64,000 nucleotides of DNA. Origin: Sphingobacterium sp. ML3W (lineage in GTDB: Bacteria; Bacteroidota; Bacteroidia; Sphingobacteriales; Sphingobacteriaceae). The stretch covers positions 3,410,001-3,474,000 of the forward strand of contig NZ_CP009278.1 of NCBI RefSeq assembly GCF_000747525.1. Reading direction: 5' to 3'. Both the position numbers and the translations under genes were made by a program. Positions 26,826-35,414 of this stretch are shown here, one piece after another. Positions within the stretch are counted from its first letter, which is position 1, and each line of letters starts with the position of its first letter. The notes beneath the pieces are model-generated. The model made no database searches, was not told the origin of the DNA, and saw only the letters and a program-made list of their open reading frames with translations.

Positions 26826-28004
26826 TTGAAACTTCAAGAACTTCCCATCCACCCCAGCCTTTTAGCTAATTTGGAGCAATCAGGATTAAAAAATCTAACT
26901 CCAATTCAAGAGTATGCCATTCCGAGTATTCTAAATAAAAATGACCTGATAGGCATCTCTCCAACAGGAACAGGGAAAACTGAAGCATTTGCTATTCCAA
27001 TTTTACACCACTATTTAACACAGGAATACTCTCTTAATGAACAAACACTTATCCTGAACCCTACCCGTGAATTAGCAATTCAAACACAAAAGCGTATAGA
27101 TGCGTTAACACAAGGTGGCCCAATAAAAACGATTTCAATTTGTGGTGGTCAGGCTTATGCCAAACAAATAGAGGGCCTAGCTGAATATCCAGCAATTATT
27201 ATTGCTACACCTGGGCGCCTAATTGATTTGTTTGAACAAAGTAAAATATCATTTGATTTAATAAAAATACTAGTTGTCGATGAGTTTGACCAACTCCTAC
27301 AATTAGGTTTCATAAAGGAGATAAATCAAATTCTAAATCTGTTACCAAAAAATAGACAGACTCTATTTTTCTCAGCAACATTCCCTAATGACATCTTACG
27401 CATTGCAAATAAAGTGCTTAAAAACCCAATTAAGATTGAAATAGAGAAGGATGAAAAAAATGACGTAATAAAAGAAAAGGTATTTTATGTTGACAAAGCC
27501 AATAAGAAGAAACTTATAAAACATTTAATAGCATCAAGTACAGATGAGCAAATACTCATTTTCAGCAGAACAAAGCATGCTGTTGATCGCATCGTTCAAG
27601 ACTTAAGAAGAGAAGACATCGTCGTTGAAGCTTTGTATGGAGATAAATCACAAAAAACCAGGATGCAAATACTTGGTGCTTTTCAAGAAAAAAAAATTCA
27701 AATCCTTGTTGCTACAGACGTAATTGCTCGTGGAATTGATATTGATAGCCTTCCTGTCATTATCAATTATGAAGTTCCAGATAGCGGTGAACTTTATCTC
27801 CATAGAATTGGAAGGACGGGACGCAATATGATTACGGGTAAAGCCTATACTTTTTGCGATGCTGAGGATAATAATAAATGGATTCAACTGCAGTTATCTT
27901 TAAATAAACAAATAAAAATTGAGGACGAACATCCATATGTATTAGGCTGGAAGCAAATGATCTCAACCAGTGAATTGAAAAAATTGACGAGAGGAAAAAA
28001 ATAA
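26826..28004 (+). CDS. DEAD-box-type RNA helicase with DEFD motif II
   Basis: The 392-residue protein is a complete two-domain SF2 helicase: Q motif LTPIQEYAIPSIL, motif I SPTGTGKT, Ia PTRELAIQ, GG, Ib TPGRLIDL, motif II VDEFDQ, III SAT, IV ILIFSRTKHA, V ATDVIARGID, VI HRIGRTGR. Motif II reads DEFD instead of DEAD; the two acidic residues that bind magnesium and water are retained. There is little C-terminal extension, so it is a minimal core of the RhlE/CshA sort, likely acting in RNA folding, ribosome assembly or decay. The best start is TTG, where homology begins (KLQELPIHP). Confidence 0.9.
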   Translation: MKLQELPIHPSLLANLEQSGLKNLTPIQEYAIPSILNKNDLIGISPTGTGKTEAFAIPILHHYLTQEYSLNEQTLILNPTRELAIQTQKRIDALTQGGPIKTISICGGQAYAKQIEGLAEYPAIIIATPGRLIDLFEQSKISFDLIKILVVDEFDQLLQLGFIKEINQILNLLPKNRQTLFFSATFPNDILRIANKVLKNPIKIEIEKDEKNDVIKEKVFYVDKANKKKLIKHLIASSTDEQILIFSRTKHAVDRIVQDLRREDIVVEALYGDKSQKTRMQILGAFQEKKIQILVATDVIARGIDIDSLPVIINYEVPDSGELYLHRIGRTGRNMITGKAYTFCDAEDNNKWIQLQLSLNKQIKIEDEHPYVLGWKQMISTSELKKLTRGKK

Positions 28005-28088
28005 GATTTAAAATTGTTCCTCTTCATTGTATCCCTTTCTTAATAAAATGTTTATTTTTACCATTCATTACAATGATTGAAATATAAT

Positions 28089-28835
28089 ATGAGTACAATA
28101 CATTTATTTAACGACGATGAAAATTCTAGCGAAAACTTACTCGGAGACCTTTCTAAAACCATCATTATCAACTCCTTACTAGAAACTCCATTTAAGGAGC
28201 GTGATGAAAATTGGGTAGCAGAATTCCTAGGTAACATTGGTGAATCAACTTTTCAATTAGCCGAATCAGAATTGATTATTGGTCCCGATGGTTACCCTTA
28301 TTTTCAATTGGAAAATGCTCCTAAAGACCAAAATTTTCAAGCATTTGTAATCAAGTATAAATTGAAAACCTTTCTCTTGAAAAAAGGTATGGGCCTAGCT
28401 ATCAACACACATCAAGAACAGCCAGACTGGATATTCACGTATGGTGACATTGTAAACTACTTTTTAAATAATGAATTTTATTCTGACGAATCTATTTTTT
28501 CTAAAAAAACAGAGGAGACACACATCGATAAGGATGAAAAAATATTAATAGGACAACCCTCCGAAACCATTCTTCCACAAGACTTGCGCCATAATTTAAG
28601 AGAATACTTGGTAAACATGGGAGTGAAAGAGCCTAAAATAATGTTAATTGCGAGAAACTATGAGGACCAAAGTTTAGTAAGTCAGGATTTGGTTTTCAAT
28701 ATCACACCTACCATGTTTCAATCAGAACAGGATTTCAAACAGATTATGTCATCTATATCATGGTTTCTGCCGAGGCATTACTCATACATGGGTATCGATG
28801 AACAAACAATTGAAAATGGTTTTATGCCCTTATAA
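28089..28835 (+). CDS. Conserved-looking protein of unknown function
   Basis: The 248-residue protein is not one I recognise. It is soluble, acidic and has no signal peptide or membrane span. It has a segment IIGPDGYPYFQLE, a motif QPDWIFTYGDIVNYFLN, and a C-terminal part ISWFLPRHYSYMGID; the layout suggests two alpha/beta domains with a linker around residues 140-160. An upstream in-frame TTG at 28077 exists, but the ATG used here is the natural start. It sits 84 bp after the helicase and 2 bp before the DUF1080 gene, and is probably co-transcribed with the latter. Confidence 0.7.
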   Translation: MSTIHLFNDDENSSENLLGDLSKTIIINSLLETPFKERDENWVAEFLGNIGESTFQLAESELIIGPDGYPYFQLENAPKDQNFQAFVIKYKLKTFLLKKGMGLAINTHQEQPDWIFTYGDIVNYFLNNEFYSDESIFSKKTEETHIDKDEKILIGQPSETILPQDLRHNLREYLVNMGVKEPKIMLIARNYEDQSLVSQDLVFNITPTMFQSEQDFKQIMSSISWFLPRHYSYMGIDEQTIENGFMPL

Positions 28836-28837
28836 TA

Positions 28838-29638
28838 ATGAAATTAAAAAATATATTACCGATTGGCCTATTATTAATAGTAGGCTCCTGTTCAACGAGT
28901 CGACAATCAGAAAAATTAAACAAGGATGAATGGATCAGCTTATTTAATGGCAAAAATCTAGATAATTGGACCGTAAAAATTCATCATCATGAAGTAGGCG
29001 TAAACTTTGCCAATACCTTCCGAGTTCATGACAGGGTCATACAGGTTAACTATGATGGCTATGAAGACTTTAATGATCAGTTTGGACACCTTTACTACGA
29101 CACTCCTTATTCGGACTATCACCTTCAAATGGAGTATCGTTTCTACGGTGATTTACAAAAAGGAGCTCCATCATATACATTAAGAAATAGTGGTGTGATG
29201 TTTCATTCACAGGATCCAAGAACGATGCCCAAAGAACAAGATTGGCCTATATCAGTTGAGATGCAATTTTTAGGTGGCTTAAGTGACGGAAAACCAAGAC
29301 CTACAGGCAACATGTGCTCACCAGGCACAGAAATCGTTTATAAAGGAAAACAATTAGAATCGCACTGTATAGAATCCACTTCAAAAACCTACGACGGAGA
29401 CCAATGGGTAAAGGCAGAACTGATTGTCCATGGCGATTCATTGATAACGCACATTATAAATGGAGACACAGTACTTCAATATAGCCAACCTACTATCGGC
29501 GGTGGAGTGGTAAATAAATATGATCCAAGAATCAAAATTGATGGAAAAAAATTAAAACAAGGTTTTATAGCCTTACAAAGTGAAGGCCAGCCTGTAGAGT
29601 TTAAAAATATTTATCTGAAAGATTTATCAAAAAAATAA
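28838..29638 (+). CDS. DUF1080 lipoprotein (3-keto-disaccharide hydrolase fold)
   Basis: The 266-residue protein has a lipoprotein signal with lipobox IVGSC at residues 14-18. The DUF1080 (LamG-like) beta-jelly-roll follows: WISLFNGKNLDNWTVKI at the start, YRFYGD, NSGVMFHSQ, EMQFLGG, QWVKAELIVHGDSLITHIING and GFIALQSEGQPVEFKNIYLK at the end. Members hydrolyse 3-keto-glycosides or bind carbohydrate outside the cell. It is expected on the outer membrane or in the periplasm. No SusCD pair accompanies it here. Confidence 0.9.
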   Translation: MKLKNILPIGLLLIVGSCSTSRQSEKLNKDEWISLFNGKNLDNWTVKIHHHEVGVNFANTFRVHDRVIQVNYDGYEDFNDQFGHLYYDTPYSDYHLQMEYRFYGDLQKGAPSYTLRNSGVMFHSQDPRTMPKEQDWPISVEMQFLGGLSDGKPRPTGNMCSPGTEIVYKGKQLESHCIESTSKTYDGDQWVKAELIVHGDSLITHIINGDTVLQYSQPTIGGGVVNKYDPRIKIDGKKLKQGFIALQSEGQPVEFKNIYLKDLSKK

Positions 29639-29649
29639 AACAATAGCAC

Positions 29650-30102
29650 ATGTTTCCTTTTAATGTCAGAGTATACGGAATTTTGATTAATGATAATGAC
29701 GAAGTACTCATTAGTGATGAGAAAACTGAAAATGTATCGTTCACAAAGTTTCCTGGAGGAGGTTTAGAATATGGAGAAGGATTAATTGATGCCTTGAAAA
29801 GAGAATATCAAGAAGAATGTAACTTTGATATTGAAATCATATCACATATTTATACTACCGATTTTTATGAAAAATCGAGTTTCAATGAAAGTCAAATTAT
29901 TTCAATCTATTATTTGATAAAAAATAGCAGCCCTATTGAGATACGCACAACAACAGAAGCATTTGATTTTGAGGGTCAAGAATATGAGGATGGCAAAGCA
30001 CAGTCATTTAGATGGGTAAAAATAGAATATTTAGAACAAAAAAATCTTACTTTTAAGACAGATCAAGCTGCTTGGGATATATTTTATAAGGATAGAAAAT
30101 AA
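29650..30102 (+). CDS. Nudix hydrolase family protein with altered Nudix box
   Basis: The 150-residue protein shows a Nudix fold with GGLEYGEGLIDALKREYQEE as the Nudix box. The conserved glycine near the end of the box (GX5EX7REUXEEXGU) is replaced by Asn (EECNF), while the metal-binding REYQEE glutamates remain, so activity is likely. It would cleave a nucleoside diphosphate linked to another moiety; the substrate is unknown. It follows the DUF1080 gene by 11 bp and may be its operon partner. Confidence 0.85.
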   Translation: MFPFNVRVYGILINDNDEVLISDEKTENVSFTKFPGGGLEYGEGLIDALKREYQEECNFDIEIISHIYTTDFYEKSSFNESQIISIYYLIKNSSPIEIRTTTEAFDFEGQEYEDGKAQSFRWVKIEYLEQKNLTFKTDQAAWDIFYKDRK

Positions 30103-30517
30103 ATTTGTATTTATAAAATAGTATTATTAAATTTACTTAAACCAAGAAGAGAAACAACTTTTATTAAAAAGACCTAATAATTTTAATTATTTAATATTGT
30201 TCGATATGTGAAAACATATACTATTGGTTTACTCGAATTTGTAAATTCCTAGTTCTATAGGTTTTTTAATAGTTAGTGTGATTTTATAAGCGATACTCCC
30301 GGTATCGCTTATTTTATTTAAAACCATGTTTATCTACCTAAGCATCCTCTTTCTCTAGTACCAATACATAGCTAAGCCTTGATAGCTTTTTTTCAAATAT
30401 AAAATCATTTGCTATCTTCAAGCATTTGTAAATTAATTTGAATACATTTCTAATGTCGAACTTTAAAGGCTCTAAAGTGGAATTAGAACCTTTAAAAAAG
30501 TACTACTCAAATAAATT
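30103..30517. other. Gene-free stretch after the Nudix gene
   Basis: No gene is seen. The segment holds one hairpin, listed separately, and AT-rich sequence between convergent genes. Confidence 0.5.
30286..30316 (+). terminator. Terminator hairpin after the Nudix gene
   Basis: ATAAGCGATAC pairs perfectly with GTATCGCTTAT over the loop TCCCG and TTTT follows. It is 184 bp after the Nudix stop, an unusually long 3' region. Confidence 0.6.
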
Positions 30518-30634
30518 CTAGGTAAAATAGGCCAATAACAGCACAATAATAATACAAACTACAATAATAATTTTAGTGATTTTCGAATTATTATCATCGC
30601 TTTTGAAGTGATAATCTCTTTTACTTGGTAACAT
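30518..30634 (-). CDS. 38-residue single-span membrane microprotein
   Basis: ATG at 30634 opens a 38-codon frame: a hydrophilic N-terminus (MLPSKRDYHFKSDDNNSK) and one hydrophobic helix (IIIVVCIIIVLLLAYF) ending at TAG. A strong Shine-Dalgarno sequence, AAAGGAG, stands 6 bases before the ATG, which is notable because such sites are rare in Bacteroidota. The gene follows the rlmH stop by 47 bp on the same strand and probably shares its transcript. Function is unknown. The ribosome site and clean membrane topology support it; conservation could not be tested. Confidence 0.55.
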   Translation of the reverse strand: MLPSKRDYHFKSDDNNSKITKIIIVVCIIIVLLLAYFT

Positions 30635-30681
30635 ATTAACTCCTTTCTTTATTAGATGTCTAAAATACTCAAATTCCACAA

Positions 30682-31155
30682 TTATTCATGATGATAAGGT
30701 TCACCCTTCAAAATTGAAAAAGCGCGATAAATCTGCTCAACAAAAAATAACCTAATCATTTGATGCGAAAAAGTCATTTTAGATAATGATATTTTTTGGT
30801 TTGCCCGCTCATAAATCTCATCATCAAAACCATAGGGGCCACCTATAATAAATATGAGATGCTGCGTACTCTGAATCATATGCTTTTCCAAATAAGATGA
30901 AAAATCAATAGAGCGATATTCTTTACCAAATTCATCCAACAATACAACCGTATCCTGTGGATTAATCAATTTCTGTAAGAGTTGAGCTTCTTTTTTCTTT
31001 TGCTGATCTTGTGTCAAACTTTTAATATTCTTTACATCAGGAATAACGACCAAATTAAAGGTGATATAGAACTTTAGTCGTTTCAAATATTTATTAATTC
31101 CTTCAATCAAATAATTATCATCAGTTTTCCCAATACACAACAATGTTATTTTCAT
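30682..31155 (-). CDS. rlmH: 23S rRNA (pseudouridine1915-N3)-methyltransferase RlmH
   Basis: The 157-residue protein is the normal length for this SPOUT methyltransferase. Visible motifs are the N-terminal KITLLCIGKTDDNYLIEGI, the central VVLLDEFGKEYRS, the SAM-binding knot IIGGPYGFDDEIY and the C-terminal LSKMTFSHQMIRLFFVEQIYR followed by ILKGEPYHHE. It methylates helix 69 of 23S rRNA in finished 70S ribosomes. It is transcribed away from the DUF3078 gene. Confidence 0.97.
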   Translation of the reverse strand: MKITLLCIGKTDDNYLIEGINKYLKRLKFYITFNLVVIPDVKNIKSLTQDQQKKKEAQLLQKLINPQDTVVLLDEFGKEYRSIDFSSYLEKHMIQSTQHLIFIIGGPYGFDDEIYERANQKISLSKMTFSHQMIRLFFVEQIYRAFSILKGEPYHHE

Positions 31156-31277
31156 ACTTTTTTACTTTCTACAAAAATGCTTTAATTTTTGTATATTTTG
31201 TAATTATAAGGTGACAATTAATAAACAAAATTCCATTTCCTTTTGTTTTAAATTATAGTTTTACAAAATTTAGAAAT

Positions 31278-32168
31278 ATGAAGAAAACGAAACTAATTTT
31301 ACTAGCCCTATCAGCATTATGTATAGGCAAGGGTCAGGCGCAAGAAATCCAAATTGATACAGCAAAAAACTGGACGATACATGGAGAAAACACTTTTTTA
31401 ATAAATCAAAGCTCATTTTCCAATTGGGCCGCTGGAGGTGTAAATTCTTTTGCAGGTAATATCGTTTTAAATTACGATTTCAATTATAAAAAAGAAAAAT
31501 GGTCGTGGGATAATAAAGTAATAGCTGCTTACGGTCAAACTTTTCAAAAAGATGTTGATTGGCGAAAAAATGATGACCGTGTATCCTTAAGTAGTTTACT
31601 AGGTCATGAAGCAAAAGAGAACTGGCTTTATACCTTTTTTCTCAATTTTAACACACAATTTGCAAAAGGTTATAATTACACTACGAATAATAAAGAACTC
31701 ATATCAGAAGCATTTGCACCTGCTTACTTAAGTTTTGGTCCTGGTTTCGCATATAAAAAATCTGACAATTTAAAATTCAACTTATCACCAGCTGCAGCAC
31801 GTTTCGTATTCGTTAAAAATGATAGTTTAGCAACTACCTATGGTTTAGATCAGGGTAAAAACTCGCGCTTTGAATTTGGTGCTTCTTTCGATGCATATTA
31901 CAAGAAACAAATCATGGAAAATGTCACGTTCGAAAATATTTTAAAACTTTATTCCAACTACTTAGATAAGCCGAAGAATATTGACATTGACTATACAGCT
32001 ACGCTAGCTATGAAAGTTAACAAATGGATTTCCGTTAATGCTGGAGTTCAATTAATATATGATGATAATACTAAACTTCCAAAAATAGAAAATGGCGTAC
32101 AAATAGGCTCCAAATCAGATCTACAGGTAAAGCAAATACTTGGTGCGGGAATAACTTACAAGTTTTAA
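31278..32168 (+). CDS. DUF3078 secreted protein, probable outer-membrane beta-barrel
   Basis: The 296-residue protein starts with a signal peptide (LILLALSALCIGKGQAQ). The DUF3078 pattern is seen in WTIHGENTFLINQSSFSNWAAGGVNSFAGN (partial), the Trp-containing strand KWSWDNKVIAAYGQ, and DDRVSLSSLLGHEA. The rest alternates polar and hydrophobic residues with aromatic girdle residues and ends in AGITYKF, a terminal-Phe beta signal for outer-membrane insertion. The role is unknown. It has its own terminator downstream. Confidence 0.88.
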   Translation: MKKTKLILLALSALCIGKGQAQEIQIDTAKNWTIHGENTFLINQSSFSNWAAGGVNSFAGNIVLNYDFNYKKEKWSWDNKVIAAYGQTFQKDVDWRKNDDRVSLSSLLGHEAKENWLYTFFLNFNTQFAKGYNYTTNNKELISEAFAPAYLSFGPGFAYKKSDNLKFNLSPAAARFVFVKNDSLATTYGLDQGKNSRFEFGASFDAYYKKQIMENVTFENILKLYSNYLDKPKNIDIDYTATLAMKVNKWISVNAGVQLIYDDNTKLPKIENGVQIGSKSDLQVKQILGAGITYKF

Positions 32169-32184
32169 AAATTAGCATAAATAA

Positions 32185-32221
32185 GAAAAGCCTTGTTGAA
32201 AATAATCAATCAAGGCTTTTC
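32185..32221. terminator. Terminator after the DUF3078 gene
   Basis: GAAAAGCCTTG pairs with CAAGGCTTTTC, and an inner TTGA/TCAA pair extends the stem with one bulged base. The gene on the other strand ends about 40 bp away, so it may serve both. Confidence 0.7.
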
Positions 32222-32258
32222 TCTTCAAGAACAATTAAATCTTAATCGTGGTAATAAC

Positions 32259-32783
32259 TTAATATTTTAGCTTGAACTTTTTAAAAGCGAAATGCCAAAG
32301 CCAAATAGGCCCTATCGAAAGAAATAAACAAAACTGTTTAAAAGAGATTGTACTCTTCTCCTTTGATTTTCCATACCATAATACAAGTAAAGAAATAACC
32401 GCAATGATACTTGAAACAAGAAGTACAGCTGGACCTCCATCACGTTCTATATATTCGAATTGAACAATAAAATAGCTCATGACACCAATGCACAATAGGA
32501 CACCATAGGATAAAGTCGGTGAAAGTTTCAAATAGCTATATATAAGAATAGCAATAAAAAAAGATCCCCAGTTTAAAAACGTATGCCATCCTAATTTAAC
32601 CAAAAAATCAAATTGTGGAAAAGGAATCATCCAGATGATTCCCATTAAGCCAAAAAAGAACAATGGTAAGAAAACAATTTGCAAAATCCTATTCGTAGGA
32701 TCTTGAAAATTATTATTTAAATCATCAAAATATTGATCAACAGGTCTTTTCACCTCTTGTACTGGAACTTGTTTTTTTTTCAT
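32259..32783 (-). CDS. Membrane protein of unknown function
   Basis: The 174-residue protein starts with a basic Lys-rich tail (MKKKQVPVQEVKRP). It has about five hydrophobic segments (ILQIVFLPLFFFGLMGIIWMI, FFIAILIYSYL, SYGVLLCIGVMSYFIVQF, AVLLVSSIIAVISLLVLWY, FCLFLSIGPIWLWHFAF). I recognise no family. It is a monocistronic gene upstream of the rny terminator. Confidence 0.7.
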   Translation of the reverse strand: MKKKQVPVQEVKRPVDQYFDDLNNNFQDPTNRILQIVFLPLFFFGLMGIIWMIPFPQFDFLVKLGWHTFLNWGSFFIAILIYSYLKLSPTLSYGVLLCIGVMSYFIVQFEYIERDGGPAVLLVSSIIAVISLLVLWYGKSKEKSTISFKQFCLFLSIGPIWLWHFAFKKFKLKY

Positions 32784-32875
32784 CTAATCGTAACTGTTTT
32801 CTGCTTTGCTAAATTATATTTACAAAAATACTAAAAATAAAAATTGAATAGATATTCTACTCGTCATTTAAAACA

Positions 32876-32900
32876 AAAGCCTCAACAATGTTGAGGCTTT
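32876..32900 (-). terminator. Terminator of the rny transcript
   Basis: AAAGCCTCAAC and GTTGAGGCTTT pair perfectly over a 3-base loop, just after the rny stop on the minus strand. Confidence 0.75.
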
Positions 32901-32925
32901 CATAATTATACCGTTCAAATACTTC

Positions 32926-34479
32926 TTATTTTGCGTATGCAACAGAACGAATTTCACGAATAACAGTCACTTTAATCTGACCTGGATAAGTCATCTCCGT
33001 TTGAATCCTATTTGAGATATCAGCTGCTAAAATTTCAGCTTGAGCATCTGATACCCTTTCGCTTTCAACAATAACACGTAATTCACGACCAGCTTGAATA
33101 GCAAAAGTTTTTTCGACGCCAGGATAAGATAATGCTAAATCTTCTAATTCTTTCAATCGTTTAATATAACTTTCAACGACCTCACGACGAGCTCCAGGAC
33201 GAGCTCCTGATATAGCATCACAAGCTTGTACAATTGGAGAAATCATCGCTGTCATTTCGATTTCATCGTGATGAGCGCCAATAGCATTACAGACATCTGG
33301 ATGTTCCTTATATTTCTCTGCGAGTTGCATACCTAAAATAGCATGTGGTAACTCGGGGTTATCATCCGGTACTTTCCCAATATCATGTAATAAACCAGCA
33401 CGTTTTGCATGCTTCACATTTAAGCCTAATTCAGCTGCCATCGTTGCTGCGAAATTAGCCACCTCTCGCGAGTGTTGCAGTAAATTCTGACCATAAGAAG
33501 AACGGTAACGCATACGTCCTACCATACGGATCAACTCAGGGTGCAAGCCATGAATGCCTAGATCAATAGCGGTACGTTCACCGATTTCAACAATTTCATC
33601 TTCAATTTGTGTACGAGTCTTGGCTACCACCTCTTCGATACGTGCAGGGTGAATACGGCCATCTGTTACCAAACGGTGCAGCGCTAAACGTGCAATTTCA
33701 CGGCGAACAGGGTCGAAACCTGAAAGAATAATAGCTTCAGGTGTATCATCAACGATAATCTCCACACCAGTAGCCGCCTCTAAGGCACGAATATTACGGC
33801 CTTCACGACCAATTATACGTCCTTTAATTTCATCGTTTTCGATATTAAAGATAGAAACTGTATTTTCGATTGCAGATTCTGTAGCAGTACGTTGAATCGT
33901 TTGGATAACTACTTTTTTAGCTTCCTTTGTAGCTGTTAACTTAGCCTCGTCGACGATATCTTTTATTTGAATAATAGCCTGTGATCTTGCTTCTTCTCTT
34001 AAAGAATCTACCAATTGGTTCTTAGCCTCTTCTGCAGTTACGCCAGCGATACCTTCCAATTGTTTGATTTGTTGTACTTTTAGCAATTCGACCTCTTCGG
34101 ATTTTTTTTCATTTATTTCAACAAGTTTGTCGAGTTGCTTGCGCGTTATGTCTAAATCTACTTTCTCACGATTTAAATTTTCAAGTTTTTGATTTACAGA
34201 TTGCTCTTTCTGACGTAAAGTATTCTCCTTTTGGCTGATTGTATTGTTACGTTGACTAACTTCCTTTTCATGCTCTGATTTCAGCTGTAGAAACTTCTCT
34301 TTTGCTTCCAAAAGTTTTTTCTTCTTTAAATGTTCTGCCTCTTGATCTGCTTCTTTTATAATGCTTTTCACCTTTTCTTGAGCTTCTTCTGTTTGTTTAC
34401 TAAACAAAAGAGCTAAAAGATAACGGCCAATTGCAATACCAACGATCAGAGAAAGTATGATATAAATTGCGATGTCCAT
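32926..34479 (-). CDS. rny: Ribonuclease Y
   Basis: The 517-residue endoribonuclease has an N-terminal membrane anchor ([20 protein letters not shown]). A long coiled coil runs from about 30 to 190, and a KH RNA-binding domain lies near 205-265 ([20 protein letters not shown]). The HD domain has [18 protein letters not shown] near 365 and the second metal histidine in [11 protein letters not shown]. It starts mRNA decay at the membrane. A 6S-like RNA lies directly upstream on the same strand. Confidence 0.97.
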   Translation of the reverse strand: MDIAIYIILSLIVGIAIGRYLLALLFSKQTEEAQEKVKSIIKEADQEAEHLKKKKLLEAKEKFLQLKSEHEKEVSQRNNTISQKENTLRQKEQSVNQKLENLNREKVDLDITRKQLDKLVEINEKKSEEVELLKVQQIKQLEGIAGVTAEEAKNQLVDSLREEARSQAIIQIKDIVDEAKLTATKEAKKVVIQTIQRTATESAIENTVSIFNIENDEIKGRIIGREGRNIRALEAATGVEIIVDDTPEAIILSGFDPVRREIARLALHRLVTDGRIHPARIEEVVAKTRTQIEDEIVEIGERTAIDLGIHGLHPELIRMVGRMRYRSSYGQNLLQHSREVANFAATMAAELGLNVKHAKRAGLLHDIGKVPDDNPELPHAILGMQLAEKYKEHPDVCNAIGAHHDEIEMTAMISPIVQACDAISGARPGARREVVESYIKRLKELEDLALSYPGVEKTFAIQAGRELRVIVESERVSDAQAEILAADISNRIQTEMTYPGQIKVTVIREIRSVAYAK

Positions 34480-34523
34480 GTATTATTAATTGTTTATATG
34501 TATTTTATTTATTTATAATTTTC

Positions 34524-34700
34524 AAAAAAAAACCGCAATTAAATAACGGGTATCTAATATTATTAAACTTCTAATATCTATAATTAGGCTATGATCATGA
34601 TCCAGATGGCTTACGCAAAATGACCTACATCTTTTTCGCCTGTAATATTGAAGCGTTAAGTTTAAAATAGTGACAACCCGAATTCAACTGCGGCAAATTC
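34524..34700 (-). ncRNA. ssrS: Probable 6S RNA (SsrS) between zapA and rny
   Basis: The minus-strand transcript can fold into one long rod. The 5' region CCGCAGTTGAATTCGGGT (from 34693) pairs with the 3' region ACCCGTTATTTAATTGCGG, including G-U pairs. An inner TTAAACTT/AAGTTTAA helix and AGGC/GCCT, AGAT/ATCT pairs continue towards an apical loop. The 3' helix strand runs directly into nine T residues, a built-in terminator. Length of about 170 bases and location after zapA, the neighbour of ssrS in many bacteria, fit 6S RNA, which binds the sigma-loaded RNA polymerase in stationary phase. The unpaired central bubble was not checked against a covariance model. The 5' end is approximate. Confidence 0.55.
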
Positions 34701-34727
34701 GTTGTAGTAAAGCGCTATAAAGAACGA

Positions 34728-35018
34728 TTATTTTGTAAAGAAATTAGATAATAACTGATCCAGTTCATGAACTGATTGCTCCAAACCCTGATCTTGTGTC
34801 TGTACCTGTCGTTCAGCTTTCAACATCCCTGTTGCATACTGTAGGACACACATCGACAATAAATCCTGTTTATCACGAACAGTATAACTATCCTGTAATT
34901 CTTTCACTTTTTCATTAATCAATTTCGCTGCATGGCGGATTATTTCCTCCTCAGCCGTATCTACACGAAGTGGATACACTCTATCAGCGATATTTATTTT
35001 GATGGAAATTTCTCCCAT
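34728..35018 (-). CDS. zapA: Cell division protein ZapA
   Basis: The 96-residue protein has the ZapA pattern: ISIKINIADRVYPLRVDTAEE at the start, IIRHAAKLINEKVKELQ, then a helix used for the coiled-coil dimer (QDLLSMCVLQYATGMLKAE) and a charged tail. It cross-links FtsZ filaments in the division ring. The gene precedes the 6S-like RNA and rny, and follows a small coiled-coil gene. Confidence 0.9.
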   Translation of the reverse strand: MGEISIKINIADRVYPLRVDTAEEEIIRHAAKLINEKVKELQDSYTVRDKQDLLSMCVLQYATGMLKAERQVQTQDQGLEQSVHELDQLLSNFFTK

Positions 35019-35068
35019 TGTTATTTGAGCTTTACGTCGTATTAGTAAGTTATCTCTACCCTATCCAC

Positions 35069-35377
35069 TTACTTCAACAAACTAATACATTTGTCTATTT
35101 CTCGCACAAAGTCGTTAATTTTTTGCTTTGTGTCAAGTACTTTTTCATTTATTGCATCTTTATCAGCTTCTGAACTATCTAGAGAACGGGCAACAGCCAT
35201 AGCTTTCATTTGCTCTTCCATCTGCTTGTTCTTACTATTGCTTGTATTAAAAGCAACTTGAAGTGATTGAACTTCTAATTTAAGTAAATCATTTTCTTCT
35301 TGCAAGACTTCGCACATTTGAATTAAATTTTTCGTTTTCTCAACGATAATATTCATTTGAGAAGATAATGCTACCAT
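35069..35377 (-). CDS. Small coiled-coil protein beside zapA
   Basis: The 102-residue protein is almost entirely helical, with heptads over 8-60 (IIVEKTKNLIQMCEVLQEEN, then KLEVQSLQVAF) and a C-terminal helix (KQKINDFVREIDKCISLL). It has no membrane span. Between pheT and zapA such genes are typical of Bacteroidota. It resembles ZapB in size and in coiled-coil form, so a role with ZapA at the Z ring is possible; this is inference from size and neighbours. Confidence 0.75.
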   Translation of the reverse strand: MVALSSQMNIIVEKTKNLIQMCEVLQEENDLLKLEVQSLQVAFNTSNSKNKQMEEQMKAMAVARSLDSSEADKDAINEKVLDTKQKINDFVREIDKCISLLK

Positions 35378-35414
35378 ATACTAAATTTATACAATTAAAT
35401 GTTATTATTCATAA

